Counted from the first letter of the stretch, positions 10,730 through 21,315 are shown. The stretch is DNA of 64,000 bases from Symbiodinium natans (GCA_905221605.1 CAJNDS010000001.1:2844025-2908024), one strand, 5' to 3'. The notes: generated by a model from the letters alone, not told the origin. Numbers and translations are program-made.

Positions 10730-11040
10730 GCAGGGCATTCAGGTTTCGGCTTGATGCGTGGGGTTTAGGGTGTAGGGTTTAGGGTTTAGGGTTCGGGGTT
10801 TAGGGTTTAGGGTTTAGGGTTTAGGGCTTGGGGCTTCAGGGCTTACCCCAAAACAGGCCTACAGAGCTATGATTTCTGGACACTCGGCCCGGACAACGGG
10901 CACAACCTGTATACTTTAGGGGTTTAGGGTTTAGGGTTTAGGGTTTAGGTTTAGGGTTTAGGGTTTAGGGTTTAGGGTTTGGGGTTCAGAGTTCAAGGTT
11001 TAGGGTTTAGGGTTCAGGGTTTAGGGTTTAGGGTTTAGGC
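10617..11040 (+). repeat. TTTAGGG tracts on both sides of desaturase exon 4
   Basis: Runs at 10620-10670, 10760-10825 and 10917-11040 with CAGGG and TTAGGTT variants. An exon-like island LQSYDFWTLGPDNGHNLY (10857-10908) sits between them. Confidence 0.85.
10688..10729 (+). CDS. Desaturase exon 4
   Basis: ATCCAG|G acceptor; encodes VPYIQENIFARMAK in phase 0; GC donor (AAG|GCAGGG). The following exon was not located. Confidence 0.85.
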
Positions 11041-11049
11041 TTTTTGCAG

Positions 11050-11093
11050 ACGGCTGTTCTCCTGTGAAGCCAACCGGCGCCGGAGCGTTGGCG
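11050..11093 (+). CDS. Possible exon
   Basis: TTTTTGCAG|A ... GGCG|GTTTGAG boundaries; two frames are open (RLFSCEANRRRSVG or GCSPVKPTGAGALA). Not recognised, and not an obvious desaturase continuation. Confidence 0.3.
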
Positions 11094-11396
11094 GTTTGAG
11101 GTTTATGGTTTAGGCTTTAAGGTTTGGGGTTTAGGGTTTAGGGTTTAGAGTTTAGGGTTTCTGGTGAGGTGTTTGTTTTAGTGTTGTAGAGCCTGGAGGT
11201 TTGATGCTTGCACGCCGTATGGCGCTGCAGTTTCTGGCCGTTCGATATCCATGCATAAACACCTACATAAACTGTTCGTCATCACTTTGAAATGCCGGCC
11301 ATAGGGATTTGGTTTAAGGGGCCCCTGAACCCTAAACCCTAAACCCTGTACCCTGTACCCTGTACCCTGTAAGCCCTAAGCCCTCCAGCCCTAAAG

Positions 11397-11780
11397 GCGG
11401 GCTGAAGGAGTTGAGCTTCCACGGCGAGCAGGGAGTACTGGTGCTCGCTGCCAAATTGGACGCAGGGGATAAGATGTATGTGAAGAGGTCATTTGTTTTC
11501 TTTGTGCGTGGCTTGGTGTTGCCGGGTTGGCGGGTGGTGTGCACTGCGACGCTCGTTTTTCGTGGTTTTGCAGGCAAAATGGCTGGTTTTTATGGTGCCA
11601 GCTTCTGAAAGTTCGGTATGGCAGCTCCACTTCTGCAAAGACCTACGCGCTGCCAAAGGAGGACGTGCCGACATGCACCTGGCCTGGTTGGCCTACAAAA
11701 GTGCGTCGGGCAAGCACTTGCACGAGGATTACCCTCAGACCGACCTGATTCTGGACACGGCGCTGACCCCTAGACCCTAA
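11397..11780 (+). CDS. Two-exon gene fragment, unknown protein
   Basis: Exon 11397-11487 (AAAG|G acceptor, AGAG|GTCATT donor) reads LKELSFHGEQGVLVLAAKLD then AGDKMYVK. After an intron without telomere repeats, a second segment reads SVWQLHFCKDLRAAKGGRAD then MHLAWLAYKSASGKHLHEDY. Phase is kept if the acceptor is GAAAG|T at 11611; the stronger-looking TTTTGCAG at about 11573 would shift frame. Family unknown. The stop near 11778 comes from a CCCTAAG unit, so the true 3' end may be a donor near 11760. Confidence 0.5.
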
Positions 11781-12046
11781 GCCCTAAACCCTGCAAGCCC
11801 TAAGCCCTCCAGCCCCAAATCCAAAACCCTACACCCTGAGCCTTTGGCCCTAAGCCCCAAACCCTAAACCCTAAACCCTAGACCCTAGACCCTAGACCCT
11901 AAACCCTAAACCCTAAACCCTAAGCAAACCTTCGACCCGACAGTCTCCCACCAAAAGCCACGCTGCGCTTTGCGCTTCCCCCACTTGAGTTGTAAGGGCG
12001 CGAAACCTCGCGAAACCGGGTTTATAAGCATCCTAACTTAGGTTAG

Positions 12047-12303
12047 TTTAGGGTTTAGGGTTTAGGGTTTAGGGTTTAGGGTTTAGGGTTTAGGGTTTAG
12101 GGTTTAGGGTTTAGGGTTTAGGGTTTAGGGTTTAGGGTTTAGGGTTTAGGGTTTAGGGTGTAGGGATTAGGGTTTAGGGTTTAGGGTTTAGGGTTTAGGG
12201 TTTAGGGTTTAGGGTTTAGGGTTTAGGGTTTAGGGTTTAGGGTTTAGGGTTTAGGGTTTAGGGTTTAGGGTTTAGGTTTAGGGTTTAGGGTTTAGGGTTT
12301 AGG
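12047..12303 (+). repeat. Long TTTAGGG array
   Basis: About 36 heptamers with only one or two imperfect units; the longest near-perfect tract in the window. It interrupts a sequence that is continuous at 37863-37890 (see findings). Confidence 0.95.
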
Positions 12304-12436
12304 GCTATAAGTCCCTGAACTGTAGTTCGAGTAGTAGGGGGGGGGGGGGGGCCCTCTAGAACTCTAAGGCCTAGAAGCAACCCACGCAACCCTCAACCCT
12401 GAGACCCAAAGTCCAGAACAAGTCCTTGCCCCTTAT

Positions 12437-12549
12437 CTAGGATGCCCAGTAGTACCCTTATTTCCTTTTTTGGGGGTTTAGGTTCCCTTATAAACCCCTT
12501 TAAGCAAAAAAGGGCACCCTGTTTAAGCCTAGGTTACTGGGCAGCCTAG
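12437..12549. repeat. Palindromic element family A, copy 2
   Basis: Termini CTAGGATGCCCAGTAGTACC and GGTTACTGGGCAGCCTAG; centre TTCCCTTATAAACCCC. Confidence 0.85.
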
Positions 12550-13220
12550 TTATAAGGGCAGTGGCTTTAAGGCCCTTAAATCCCTGAAGCCATTGAAGCC
12601 CTCAAGCCCTTAAACGTATTGATATAGGGGTCGGAGTAATTGCCAATTGTCTTCCCTTGTGTGGTCCCTAGTTATTGTGGTCCCTAGTTATTTATGCAGT
12701 TTATGCATATTTCTACTATATTTGCCCCAATCCCCATTCCAATTATTAAGGCCCCTGTATTTTCAAGCCCCTGCTGAAATGAAAGTTAGGACCGTGTTTG
12801 GCTGCAAGGTTCTGGACATCTGGGGGGGAGAAAGGTTTAGGGGGAGTTGGGGTACAATCAGGGTTTAGGGGAGTTAGGGGAGTTAGGGGAGTTAGTGTTT
12901 AGGGTTTGTATGCCCCGTATGTTTTTCTGTGGGGGTGGGGGGGGGGGTCAATGGACCACGTTATTTAACCGGAAGCCCCAGAGTGGAAAGTTCATCCCGG
13001 AGCCCTCTAAGACCTGAGCCCGAGTAGTTCATCTCTTTTCAAGACCCTCTTTTTAGGGTTCGGGGGCCAGGGTTTAGGGCTTAGGCACACGCGCACACAC
13101 GCGGTTTAGAGTTTAGGGTTTAGGGTTCAGGGTTTAGGATTTAGGGTCTAGGGTTTAGGGTTCAGGGGCTTCGGAGAAGCCACAGGCCCCTGGAATTCTA
13201 CCGCCCAAAGCACATGGCTT

Positions 13221-13314
13221 ACTTGGAGGTTCATGGGCAGTTATAAGTAGGGTTGCTATGAGTGTGGCAGCTGTACTTATAACCCTACTTATGACTACCC
13301 ATGAACCTCCAAGT
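13221..13314. repeat. Near-perfect palindrome, family C, copy 1
   Basis: ACTTGGAGGTTCATGGGCAG ... CTACCCATGAACCTCCAAGT with inner arms TTATAAGTAGGGTTG and TATAACCCTACTTATG. The 94 bp would fold into a long hairpin. Other copies: 16767, 21924, 27478; half copies at 25795 and 46048. Confidence 0.85.
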
Positions 13315-13396
13315 AGGGTCTTGGGCTACTAAACCTTCAGCCCTAAACTTGACCCTAAACCCAGAACCCTAAACCGCCCACGTGGAGGTTCTGCAG

Positions 13397-13456
13397 ATTT
13401 TCACCGGCCGCGCCCGCATGCGCCGCTTCCCAGACCACTTGGAGAGGGAGGCCCCG
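13397..13456 (+). CDS. Probable exon, unknown protein
   Basis: TTCTGCAG|A to CCCCG|GTTAGG; frame IFTGRARMRRFPDHLEREAP. The same frame is open back to 13376 (AHVEVLQ). The donor lies in the first telomere-like unit of the next tract. Confidence 0.45.
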
Positions 13457-13457
13457 G

Positions 13458-13582
13458 TTAGGGTTCAGGGTTTAGGGTTTAGGGTTTTGGGTTTTGGGTT
13501 TAGGGTTTAGGGTTTAGGGTTTAGGGTTTGGGGTTTAAGGTTTAGGGTTTAGGGTTTAGGGTTTAGGGTTTAGGGTTTATTG
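13458..13582 (+). repeat. TTTAGGG array
   Basis: About 15 units with TTTTGGG and TTTAAGG variants. Confidence 0.9.
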
Positions 13583-13680
13583 GGGTTCGGGAATTGGGGA
13601 GGTAGGACTAGAGCATGACACGCCGATAAGCCTGAGCTGGGGTTGAGGTTATAGAATCTTATGGTTTGGGGTTTAGGGTT

Positions 13681-13796
13681 GGGATGTTCCATCTTATATT
13701 AGCAGTCCTTAATAGGGATTCTATCGGATAATGGTACCCCCTACTAGAATCCCTATGAAGGACTGTTAGTATAAGGGGAATGCCCCAAGATTAGGG
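13681..13796. repeat. Palindromic element family E, copy 1
   Basis: Termini GGGATGTTCCATCTTATATT and AGTATAAGGGGAATGCCCC; inner arms CAGTCCTTAATAGGGATTCT and AGAATCCCTATGAAGGACTG. Confidence 0.8.
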
Positions 13797-13809
13797 TACA
13801 TTTAGTCGG

Positions 13810-14256
13810 GTGCGGGGCCGTGGTTTGTTGGTTGCTTCGTATAGACCTGGGCATTGTTGTGCAGGAGGCAGCAGTTTGTGGAGGGGTACGGTGATTTCTT
13901 GTCCTTATGGTGAAGCCTGCCTGCAAGGATCCACTGGGACGGCGCTGACGCAGCACGACTCGCCACGTCGACCTGCTTCCAGCAGCTTTGATTCCGAAGG
14001 TGCTTGCGGCATCAACTGGCTGCAGTGTGTCGACGATCTGGAGAGATCAAAAAGTTCGTGGCCAGTATGGTTGCACGGCGCATTCTGTGAATCCACGTAC
14101 GGTTTCATTTGCCCTGGGAGTCCGTGTTGCGTAGACTGGAGTCACTGGGCGAGGGAGATTGGTCGGCCTACGTCCAGGCCCATGCCCTCGTCAGGAGAGC
14201 AGATGGCCATTGAGCTGCAGACTTTGGAATTATTTCTTCTATTTTTGTCTATATAA
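13810..14256 (+). pseudogene. Unique segment, possibly a decayed coding region
   Basis: A 450-bp stretch with little telomere sequence. One frame is open throughout (148 codons). Another frame looks more protein-like, with KKFVASMVARRIL, then a TGA, then RLESLGEGDWSAYVQAHALV. I cannot choose; a decayed gene or two exons in different frames would both fit. Not recognised. Confidence 0.3.
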
Positions 14257-14359
14257 AACCCAAGAGGATATTCAAACTATTGTTTTCATTCAGGTACTAA
14301 GGGGAGTATAGCTGCATGCCGCGCTAGACAAGTTGGAATCCCGAAGAAGGTGAAGAATA

Positions 14360-14425
14360 TCCCTAAACCCTAAACCCTAAACCCTAAACCCTAAACCCTA
14401 AACCCTAAACCCTAAACCCTAAACC
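14360..14425 (-). repeat. CCCTAAA array
   Basis: Nine perfect heptamers, followed by an exon-like island (14439-14480, TGAVMRELAEFDQ) and then a TTTAGGG array from 14539. Confidence 0.9.
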
Positions 14426-14782
14426 CGGTGTTCGACAGCAACACTGGGGCAGTCATGCGAGAGCTGGCGGAGTTCGATCAAGAAAGTCCTCAACCCTGAG
14501 CCCGAAACCCTAAACCAGTCGCGCCTAGCTCAGAAGTAATTAGGGTTTAGGGTTTAGGGTTTGGGGTTTGGGGTTTAGGGTTTAGGGTTTAGGGTTTAGG
14601 GTTTAGGGTTTAGGGTTTAGGCTCCCGGTGGTCAACTTGCCAAATGGGTAGTTCTGTAAAATGGGGACCCTTTTTGGGGTTCCTTTTGCAAGGTCTTGGT
14701 TTAGGGTTTAGGGTTTAGGATTTAGGGTTTAGGGTCTAGGGTTTAGGGCCTAGGGTTTAGGGCTTCTGAAGCCTTCTAGAAG

Positions 14783-14888
14783 GTACCCGCCCTTGGAACT
14801 CCACTGCAACATTGGCCCTGAAGAGGAGGATCTGCTCGACTGGGACGACCGATCGGCTCGCGACCCGCCGACGCCTCGGCGCTCTGGG
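14783..14888 (+). CDS. Probable exon, acidic protein segment
   Basis: TCTAGAAG|G acceptor; frame YPPLELHCNIGPEEEDLLDW then DDRSARDPPTPRRSG; the donor falls on the following GGGTTTAGGG. 106 nt with G/C-rich third positions. Unknown family. Confidence 0.45.
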
Positions 14889-15006
14889 GTTTAGGGTTTA
14901 GGGTTTCGGGTTTCGGGTTTAGGGTTTAGGAAGTAGCGTTTAGGGTTTAGGGTGCTTGGGGGTTTAAAAATTTCCGGGTTGCTCCTCTAGGGTTTAGGGT
15001 TCAGGG

Positions 15007-15311
15007 TAATCTGGCACCTCCTTTAGTGTGGGGGCCCCCCCCCCCCCCCCCCCTGGACAGTCGAGGCGCGGATGGGATCCTGATTACACGGCCCCGGGGG
15101 TTCATATGATTTTAATAGGGAGGAGCTTAGATAAGTTCAAAAGGGGCAGCGATGCCCGGCTATCTTTTTTAAGGCGCGGCACGTGGAATTTTCTTACGGC
15201 GCCCGGACGTTTTGTCTTTAAAGAGGGGCTCCCAAACAGTCAGGGTGTCCTGAATAATTCAGCCAGTTTGTCTTTAAAGAGGGGGCCGATACTAAAGCAG
15301 GTGCAACATTA
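15007..15311. mobile_element. Small transposon-like element, family I, copy 1
   Basis: Imperfect terminal inverted repeats: TAATCTGGCACCTCCTTTAG at the left and CTAAAGCAGGTGCAACATTA at the right, each immediately next to TTTAGGG-type sequence. A poly-C run follows the left end. Internally it shares GTTCATATGATTTTAAT with 48420-48600. No transposase, so non-autonomous. Confidence 0.6.
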
Positions 15312-15462
15312 CAGGGTTTTGAGTTCAGGGCTCAGGGTTTCATATTAGGGTCGCTTTAATCCCCCCCCCCCCCTCTCAGGATTTGTTCCGGCGCTGGGTC
15401 AAAACTCGAGTTTTGGGGAAAGCAGGTGGTAATCAAAACCTCGGGGACCTGGCCTCTTCTCT

Positions 15463-15544
15463 GCCTCTTCTGGGCCAACCCTAAACCCTAAATCCTAAAC
15501 CCTATAAACCCTAAACCCTAAACCCGCCGGGCCTCTTCTGGGCC
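15463..15544. repeat. CCCTAAA tract flanked by a direct repeat
   Basis: GCCTCTTCTGGGCC stands on both sides (15463-15476 and 15531-15544) of a tract of CCCTAAA/CCCTATAAA units. The flank is itself part of a GCCTCTTCTGG mini-repeat, so this is weaker than the other flanked tracts. Confidence 0.6.
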
Positions 15545-16564
15545 TCTTCTGGGTCAGCCTCCTCTGGGCCTGAACAGGAGTTCGCTCGAAAAATCATATT
15601 TGGGAAATTCTCCCGGAAAACCTTCCAGTACTTACACCCCTTTTGGGTTTATTCTCATCCACCGAAACATGGGATAGCAGGCTCTACAACAACCTAACAT
15701 AATGGAAACCGTTGATGAAGCAAACCTTTGGGCCAAAACCTCGGCCGAAAAACGTTCCTGTACCAACACCCGGTTTACTGGCGTTTCCTGAACATCAGGG
15801 TTTGGGGTATGGGGTTGGCTTCGGGGCGCCCGGCCCCTAAAAGTTTCGGAGTTTAGGGCTTGAGAGTTTCAAGCTTGAGAGTTCAAGGCCTCAGGGTTGT
15901 AAAGTTTCGGGGTTCAGGGCTTTGGGGTTTTATGCACTTTCAGGGTTTAGGGTGTAGGGTTTAGGGTTTAGGGTTTAGGGTTTAGGGTTTAGGGGCATCC
16001 AGATCGAAGCCTTGAACCACCGAAGACTCTCGTCTCGCGCGACCACTTGGGCCGCAGGAGGGCTTGAGATTACAGTTTATTTGTAGGGTTCTTAAGGGGG
16101 AGTTTAGGGTTTTGAGGGTTTAGGGTTTAGGGTGTCGCACTTGTCAGCTCAACGCGATAGTGTGAAGACATGCCCACCCCACGGCCACCCAACTCCCTGC
16201 TAAGCGCTCGACGGCTCCTGAGTTTTTTGACCCCTGAGCCCTAAACCCTCAACCCGAAAAACCCTACACCCTAAACCCCAACAACCCTAAAGCCTGCGTA
16301 GCTTCTGAGAGTCGCATCACCTCTCTGTTGCCCCAGGAGCTCGGGTGAAGAGGCACGCGCGATTTTTTCTCGCTTCGGGTTTGGGTTTAGGGTTTTGGGT
16401 TTTGGGTTACAGAAGATTACTCAATCTTTTGTAGGTGCTTCGGATGACTCCCGCATCTCAGCCTTAAGGAATATGCATATGACTTAAAGTATATTCTTTC
16501 ATTGAGGGTCGTTGAGCTCTTTGGGGAAGAAGCGGTGCCCCGGAACACCTCCATACCCCAACAC

Positions 16565-16682
16565 ACACCCCTGAGCCTCTCTAATTAGGGCCTTCAGTAG
16601 TTTAGGGTTTAGGGTTTAGGGTTTAGGGTTTAGGGTTTAGGGTTTAGGGTACACCCTGAGCCTCTCTAATTAGGGCCTTCAG
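16565..16682 (+). repeat. TTTAGGG tract flanked by a ~32-bp duplication
   Basis: The unique sequence CTGAGCCTCTCTAATTAGGG plus CCTTCAG, preceded by ACACCC, occurs at 16565-16597 and again at 16651-16682, with about seven TTTAGGG units exactly between. Confidence 0.9.
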
Positions 16683-16766
16683 GGCCTTCAGAGCTTCGGG
16701 GGCACAGACAGCAGCCAAGCCAGGCGCCCAGGCTGGTGGTCTCCTGATGCTATGGGAGGGGTTCCT

Positions 16767-16973
16767 CTTGGAGGTTCATGGGAATTCTGCACCAACTGCA
16801 ACTGTACGTAGAACCCACATAGAAGCCCCTTAAGTGCCCTAATATGGTTATATGTACAGTTATAAGTACAGGTACCCTGAACCTTAAACCCTAAACCCTA
16901 AACCCTAAACCCTAAACCCTAAACTCCTTATAAGTAGAGTTCTAATTGGTTAATACGTAGCATGAACCTCCAC
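16767..16973. repeat. Palindromic element family C with internal telomere tract
   Basis: CTTGGAGGTTCATGG at the left and CATGAACCTCCA at the right; a CCCTAAA tract (16878-16923) lies inside the element. Confidence 0.7.
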
Positions 16974-17066
16974 GCTGACGGGCTTAGAATCCGGTCGGTG
17001 TCAAAGACATCGGTGGACCAACCCCGGCAAACTCGGCCTGCACAGAGCTGGCTCTGATATGGCATG

Positions 17067-17150
17067 TTAGGGTTTAGGGTTTAGGGTTTAGGGTTTAGGG
17101 TTTAGGGTTTAGGGTTTAGGGTTTAGGGTTTAGGGTTTAGGGTTTAGGGA
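17067..17150 (+). repeat. TTTAGGG array
   Basis: Twelve perfect heptamers. Confidence 0.95.
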
Positions 17151-17154
17151 TTAA

Positions 17155-18026
17155 TTTGCGGGGGGCTGAACTAGTTTTATAATTTGGGACTGCGAGCGTT
17201 AGGCCTTCTGAAGGCTGGCGGCTCTCACTGTCCGTGTTGCCGCTCGATTTTCCTGGAGCCGACATGCGAGAGACATCCCCAAGCTCAAATCGTCCACTCC
17301 TTCGAGAACCCCAAGCGCTCAAAAATGGATTTAGGGTTTAGGGTTCAGGGTTTAGGGTTTAGGGTTTAGGGTTTAGGGTTTACGTTTCAGCGAAGCAAAG
17401 CCCTCAACCCTAAACCCACGTCGTGTTGGCGGTAGAGGCCCTACACCCTAAGCCCGAAACCCTAAGCCCTAAACCCTAAACCCCAAACCATAAACCCTAA
17501 ACCCTAAACCCCAACCCTAGTCTGTGCTCCTGCTGGCTAAGGGCCCAGGCGTGAGGGGTGAAGAGGTTCTGGGACCCTTGGGGAAGGCTAGAGCAGCTTT
17601 TTCGGGCTCCGGGTATGGCATAGCCCTAAACCCTATACACCGGTTGAGGGTTTTTAGGGCTTAGGGTTTAGTTTATTTATTTATAATAATTATTATTATA
17701 TTTTTATTCATTTTTTTTTGGGGGGGGGTTTCGAAGACGAAGATGTGAGCTCTGAGCCAGAGACCTTGAGAAGCCCAGGCCCATGAGGGGTTCGGGCGCG
17801 GCTTAGTCTTTCAGTGTCTAGGGAAGTTTAGGGTTTAGGGGTTAGGGTTGAGGCTTTAAGGTCCAAGGTGTTGGGTTTAGTCTTGAGCTTGCAGACTTGA
17901 ATTAAGGTTGAGGGTTCAGGAGCTGATGCGTGCTTACATGAAGTCCCTCGTTCCACCAACCAGAATCAGCTAGGGTTTAGGGTTTAGGGTTTAGGATTTA
18001 GGGTTTAGGGTTTAGGGTTTAGGAAG
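17155..18026. other. Mixed islands and telomeric tracts
   Basis: TTTAGGG at 17330-17383, CCCTAAA at 17403-17520, a TTTTATTCATTTT(n)G(n) junction at 17690-17730, and TTTAGGG at 17970-18022. An open island at 17520-17625 reads VLLLAKGPGVRGEEVLGPLG; no splice boundaries convince. Confidence 0.5.
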
Positions 18027-18243
18027 AACAGCAGCAGCAAGGCCCGAGTCGTTTTGTCTCATGTCCCTCGCTGCGCTCGTAAGTCCTTTTAAACGCATGC
18101 TCGCCTTCCGTGGACGCAGAGTGGGGTGGATTTGGTTTTGGTTCAACTTTCAGACGCAACCCTCATACGCTGTCTGGTACAGGGGGACAGCCACCTTCGT
18201 AGCACTCTCCACGCTAGCCTTCAAGCACGTGTTCTGCATCACC
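18027..18243 (+). CDS. Two-exon gene fragment with canonical intron
   Basis: Exon 18027-18078 (AGGAAG|A, donor CTC|GTAAGT) and exon 18154-18243 (ACTTTCAG|A, donor CACC|GTGAGC) join in phase to read SKARVVLSHVPRCAHATLIR then CLVQGDSHLRSTLHASLQAR. The 75-nt intron has no telomere repeats. The right end is followed by GTGTGTGTGG. An alternative frame across the same splice ends at a TGA at 18262. Unknown family. Confidence 0.5.
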
Positions 18244-19397
18244 GTGAGCAGTACAAAAAGTTGAGCCCTTGAATGGTGTGTGTGTGGGAGGGGGGAGGTT
18301 CAGCTGCGTATGCTGAGCTTACCGTATTCTAAAATCTCAAACGCTCAGCCCTCAACCCTGCCTGGTGTTTTCCATTCACCTTGCAGTTGTAAACCCTCAA
18401 GGGTCCTGGTCCTGATCCCTAAAGCCCTACAGCCCAAACCCCTAAACCCTAAGTTACCTCAGGCCCCACTGAAGGGTATCTTAGCGGGGTACTTGCCAGG
18501 GTTGAGGTCGGTGCTTAGGTCTTGAAGGGTTTTTGGGGTTTAGGTTCTCTACTATTTGCTCAAGAACCCCCAACAAATTCAAGAGAAGAATAGTCCCCTG
18601 ATTACCCTTGTAGGGAAGAATATCTTCATCTTTTGGGGAGTTCACAAGCAAACATTAGTTCTGCGGTGTACGATTTAGGGCTTCACGGGGCGTCGGGCTT
18701 AAGGTGAGCCAGGGCTTCCCCGACACCCTGAACCACTCAAACTCCCTGAGGTCATTCGGAAGATGCTTGTCGCAAACCCAAAGCCCTAAACCTTAAACCT
18801 AAACCCTAAACCCTAGATCCTAAACCCTAAAGGCCCTAAAGGCCCTAAAGACACTGACCCTAAACTCCAAACCCGGAGATCCAGATGGGCTTGGGTGTTG
18901 GGTTTCGCGTTTACCTGGGCCCTTTGAGTACAAAACCTGTGTGTCAGTATGTTTAGGGTTTAGGGCTTACGGTTTAGGGTTTAGGGTTTGGGGTTTAGGG
19001 TTAGGGTTTAGGGCTTAGGATTGTGTAGCACGAAAACCCAAGAAACCCTACAAACCCTTCACACCCCATAAACCCTGTACGCCCTACAGTATAAAGCCTG
19101 TAGTCCCTCTAAACCCAGGAAAGCCTAGAAACCGCATGAACCCTAGAAACTCCAGAAGCCCTTAGCCAGGCTTCAAGGGACTAAAGGAGTGACACTTGTT
19201 GAGGGACCTTAGGGGCCATGTAGGGGATATTCAGGGGTTGCCGAGGTATATAGGGACTATATGAGATCTACAGTAGTTTTCATGAGGCTTTAGGTTACCC
19301 TAAGCTAAGCCCTAAACCCCAAGAAGCCCTTGGGGCATTTCGCGTTTAGTAAGGCTTTGGGGTTTTGCCCGAGAGCCACACTGGAGCCTCTAGGCAG

Positions 19398-19442
19398 AAG
19401 CGCAGATTCTACGTACGAGGGCGCCTTGACGAGTGGTTCCAG
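19398..19442 (+). CDS. Probable 45-nt exon
   Basis: TAGGCAG|A acceptor, 15 codons KRRFYVRGRLDEWFQ, and the donor CAG|GTTTAG formed by the first unit of the following TTTAGGG tract. Unknown protein. Confidence 0.5.
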
Positions 19443-19764
19443 GTTTAGGGTTTAGGGTTTAGGGTTTAGGGTTTGAGTGCAGTGTCCCAGGTCTTCGCGG
19501 AAAGTGCCGGCGCAGCGGTCTGTAATCCTCAAGAACCAGGCCAGGGACTGAGTGTAGGGCGACAGCCTCTTTGAAGCCTATGGCTACTGAGTTCCTAGAC
19601 CTCAGACCCCAAACCCTAAACCCTAAACCCCAAACCCCAGAACCCCGATGAATCCAGGGGGATCATGGGATCGCACTGGCACTTAAAACCTTAAGCTCTA
19701 AAGTTGCCAATTTAAACCCTAAGCTCTAAACTCTAAACCCTAAACCCTAGGCCATTTTACGAAG

Positions 19765-19824
19765 CATGCGCCAAGCCCGTGGGCCCGAGTATCCCGTTGG
19801 TTGGCCCTTCTTCTGGGGTGGCAG
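19765..19824 (+). CDS. Possible exon
   Basis: ACGAAG|C to GGCAG|GTTTTC; frame MRQARGPEYPVGWPFFWGG. Unknown protein. Confidence 0.4.
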
Positions 19825-20670
19825 GTTTTCAGGGAGGGTTTAGAGTTTAGGGTTTAGGGTTAAGGGTTTAGCGTTTAGGGTTTAAGGTTTTGGGTTTAGG
19901 ATGAAAAGATCTGGTAATTTAAGCCTTTGACTGTTTGGTTCTTGGAGAAGCAAATATATGGGAGTCTACCCAATTTGGGTTTCCCACAATATTTGGACTA
20001 TAGCATTTTGGAGTCTATAATGTATCAACCCTAAGCCCTAAACCCTTTTGGAGCCTGTAAAAGAGTCTCCCCATGTTCGTAACCCCGCATCTGGGCAAGG
20101 AAAAGGAGGTCGTGTGAATCCGGGGAACGGGTCACCCCGAACCCTAAACTCCACAACCCCAGAAACCTTGGAGCTCTAACCCCTAAACCCTCAACTCCGC
20201 AAAACACACCCGAATTTTAGGTGTAATTGCTACTTAGCTAAAGGTAAATGGAGGCAGCAGGTGGAACCCTAAACCTCTAGGACCCTATAGAGCTACAAGC
20301 CCGTAATTATAACTCTTGACCCAGAGGCCAAGCAACCGTTCGAGCTCTAAGCCCCAGAACCCTCGAAACCGAAGCCCCTAAACCCTAAGCTCTAAACCTT
20401 AACCCCCAGAGCCCTAGAAGCGTAAACCCTAAAACCCTAAACCCGTAAAACCCTAAACCCTAAATCCCTGAACCCTAAACCCTAAAGCCCTAAACCCCAA
20501 AACCCTTACGCCCTAAACCCTAGACCCCTGGAATCCTAAAACGCTAAGCCCTAAACCCTCGAACCCTAAAACCATAGAACCCGACAAACCCTAAACCCTA
20601 AACCCTAAACCCTAAGCCCTAAACCCTAAACCCTAAACCCTAAACCCTAAACCCCAATCCCTAGAAACAT

Positions 20671-20759
20671 TGGCTGGGACCCTATTTACCTACAGTTTAA
20701 GGGTTATACCTACTAGAAAAGGGGTACTTACCACTAAGCCGTAGGTGAATAGGGCCCCA
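20671..20759. repeat. Palindromic element family J
   Basis: Arms GGGACCCTATTTACCTACAG and CCGTAGGTGAATAGGGCCCC around GGGTTATACCTACTAG. A half copy lies at about 54838-54860 (TGTAGGTAAATAGGGTCTC). Confidence 0.7.
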
Positions 20760-20819
20760 CACAGAACCCTTGTCCTAAAGCCCTAAGCCCCAAAACTCTA
20801 AAACTTAGAGCCCCGGAAC

Positions 20820-21190
20820 CCCAAAACCCTAAACCCTAAAACCCATAAACCCTAAACCCTAAACCCTGTAGAAACCCTACAGAACCCCAAAACCCTGAAC
20901 CCTAAAACCCCAAAACCCTAAACCGTGCAGAACCCCAAAACCCTGGACCCTAAAACCCCAAACCCTAAACCCTAAACCCTACAGAACCCCTAAACCCTAA
21001 ACCCTACAGAACCCCAAAACCCTGAACCCTAAAACCCCAAAACCCTAAACCCTAAACCCTACACAACCCCTAAACCCTAAACCCTACAGAACCCCCAAAC
21101 CCTAAACCCTAAACCCTGTAGGACCCCCAAACCCTACACCCCATAGAACCCCTAAACCCTAAACCCTAAACCCTAAACCCTAAACCCTAA
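20820..21190 (-). repeat. Higher-order telomere-derived repeat
   Basis: CCCTAAA units are organised into a larger repeat marked by CCCTACAGAACCCC followed by AAAACCCTGAACCCTAAAAC, recurring about five times at intervals of roughly 50-65 bp, ending in seven plain CCCTAAA units. Confidence 0.8.
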
Positions 21191-21197
21191 AGAAGTA

Positions 21198-21315
21198 TTG
21201 GTAGCCCAGTGGTACCCTTTGTCCTTTCTTTTGGTTCTGGGTTCCCTCATAAAGTAACCAACCCAAAGAAGGGTCTTGGGTTTAGGGTTTAGGGTTTAGG
21301 GTTTAGGGCTACTAA
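21198..21315. repeat. Palindromic element family A with telomere tract inside
   Basis: Left terminus TTGGTAGCCCAGTGGTACCC, right terminus GGGCTACTAAG; the right arm is separated from the body by five TTTAGGG units (about 21277-21306). Confidence 0.7.

Larger units (their letters stand above)
18244..20670. repeat. Repeat field between islands
   Basis: CCCTAAA-type fields at 18780-18860, 19030-19160, 19600-19640 and 20100-20650 (much degenerated, with CCTAAAACC and CCCTCAA variants); TTTAGGG tracts at 18955-19020, 19440-19475 and 19835-19900. Segment 19190-19290 resembles 30590-30760 (GGACTAAAGGAG ... TATAGGGACTATAT), a further low-copy dispersed repeat. Confidence 0.6.
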
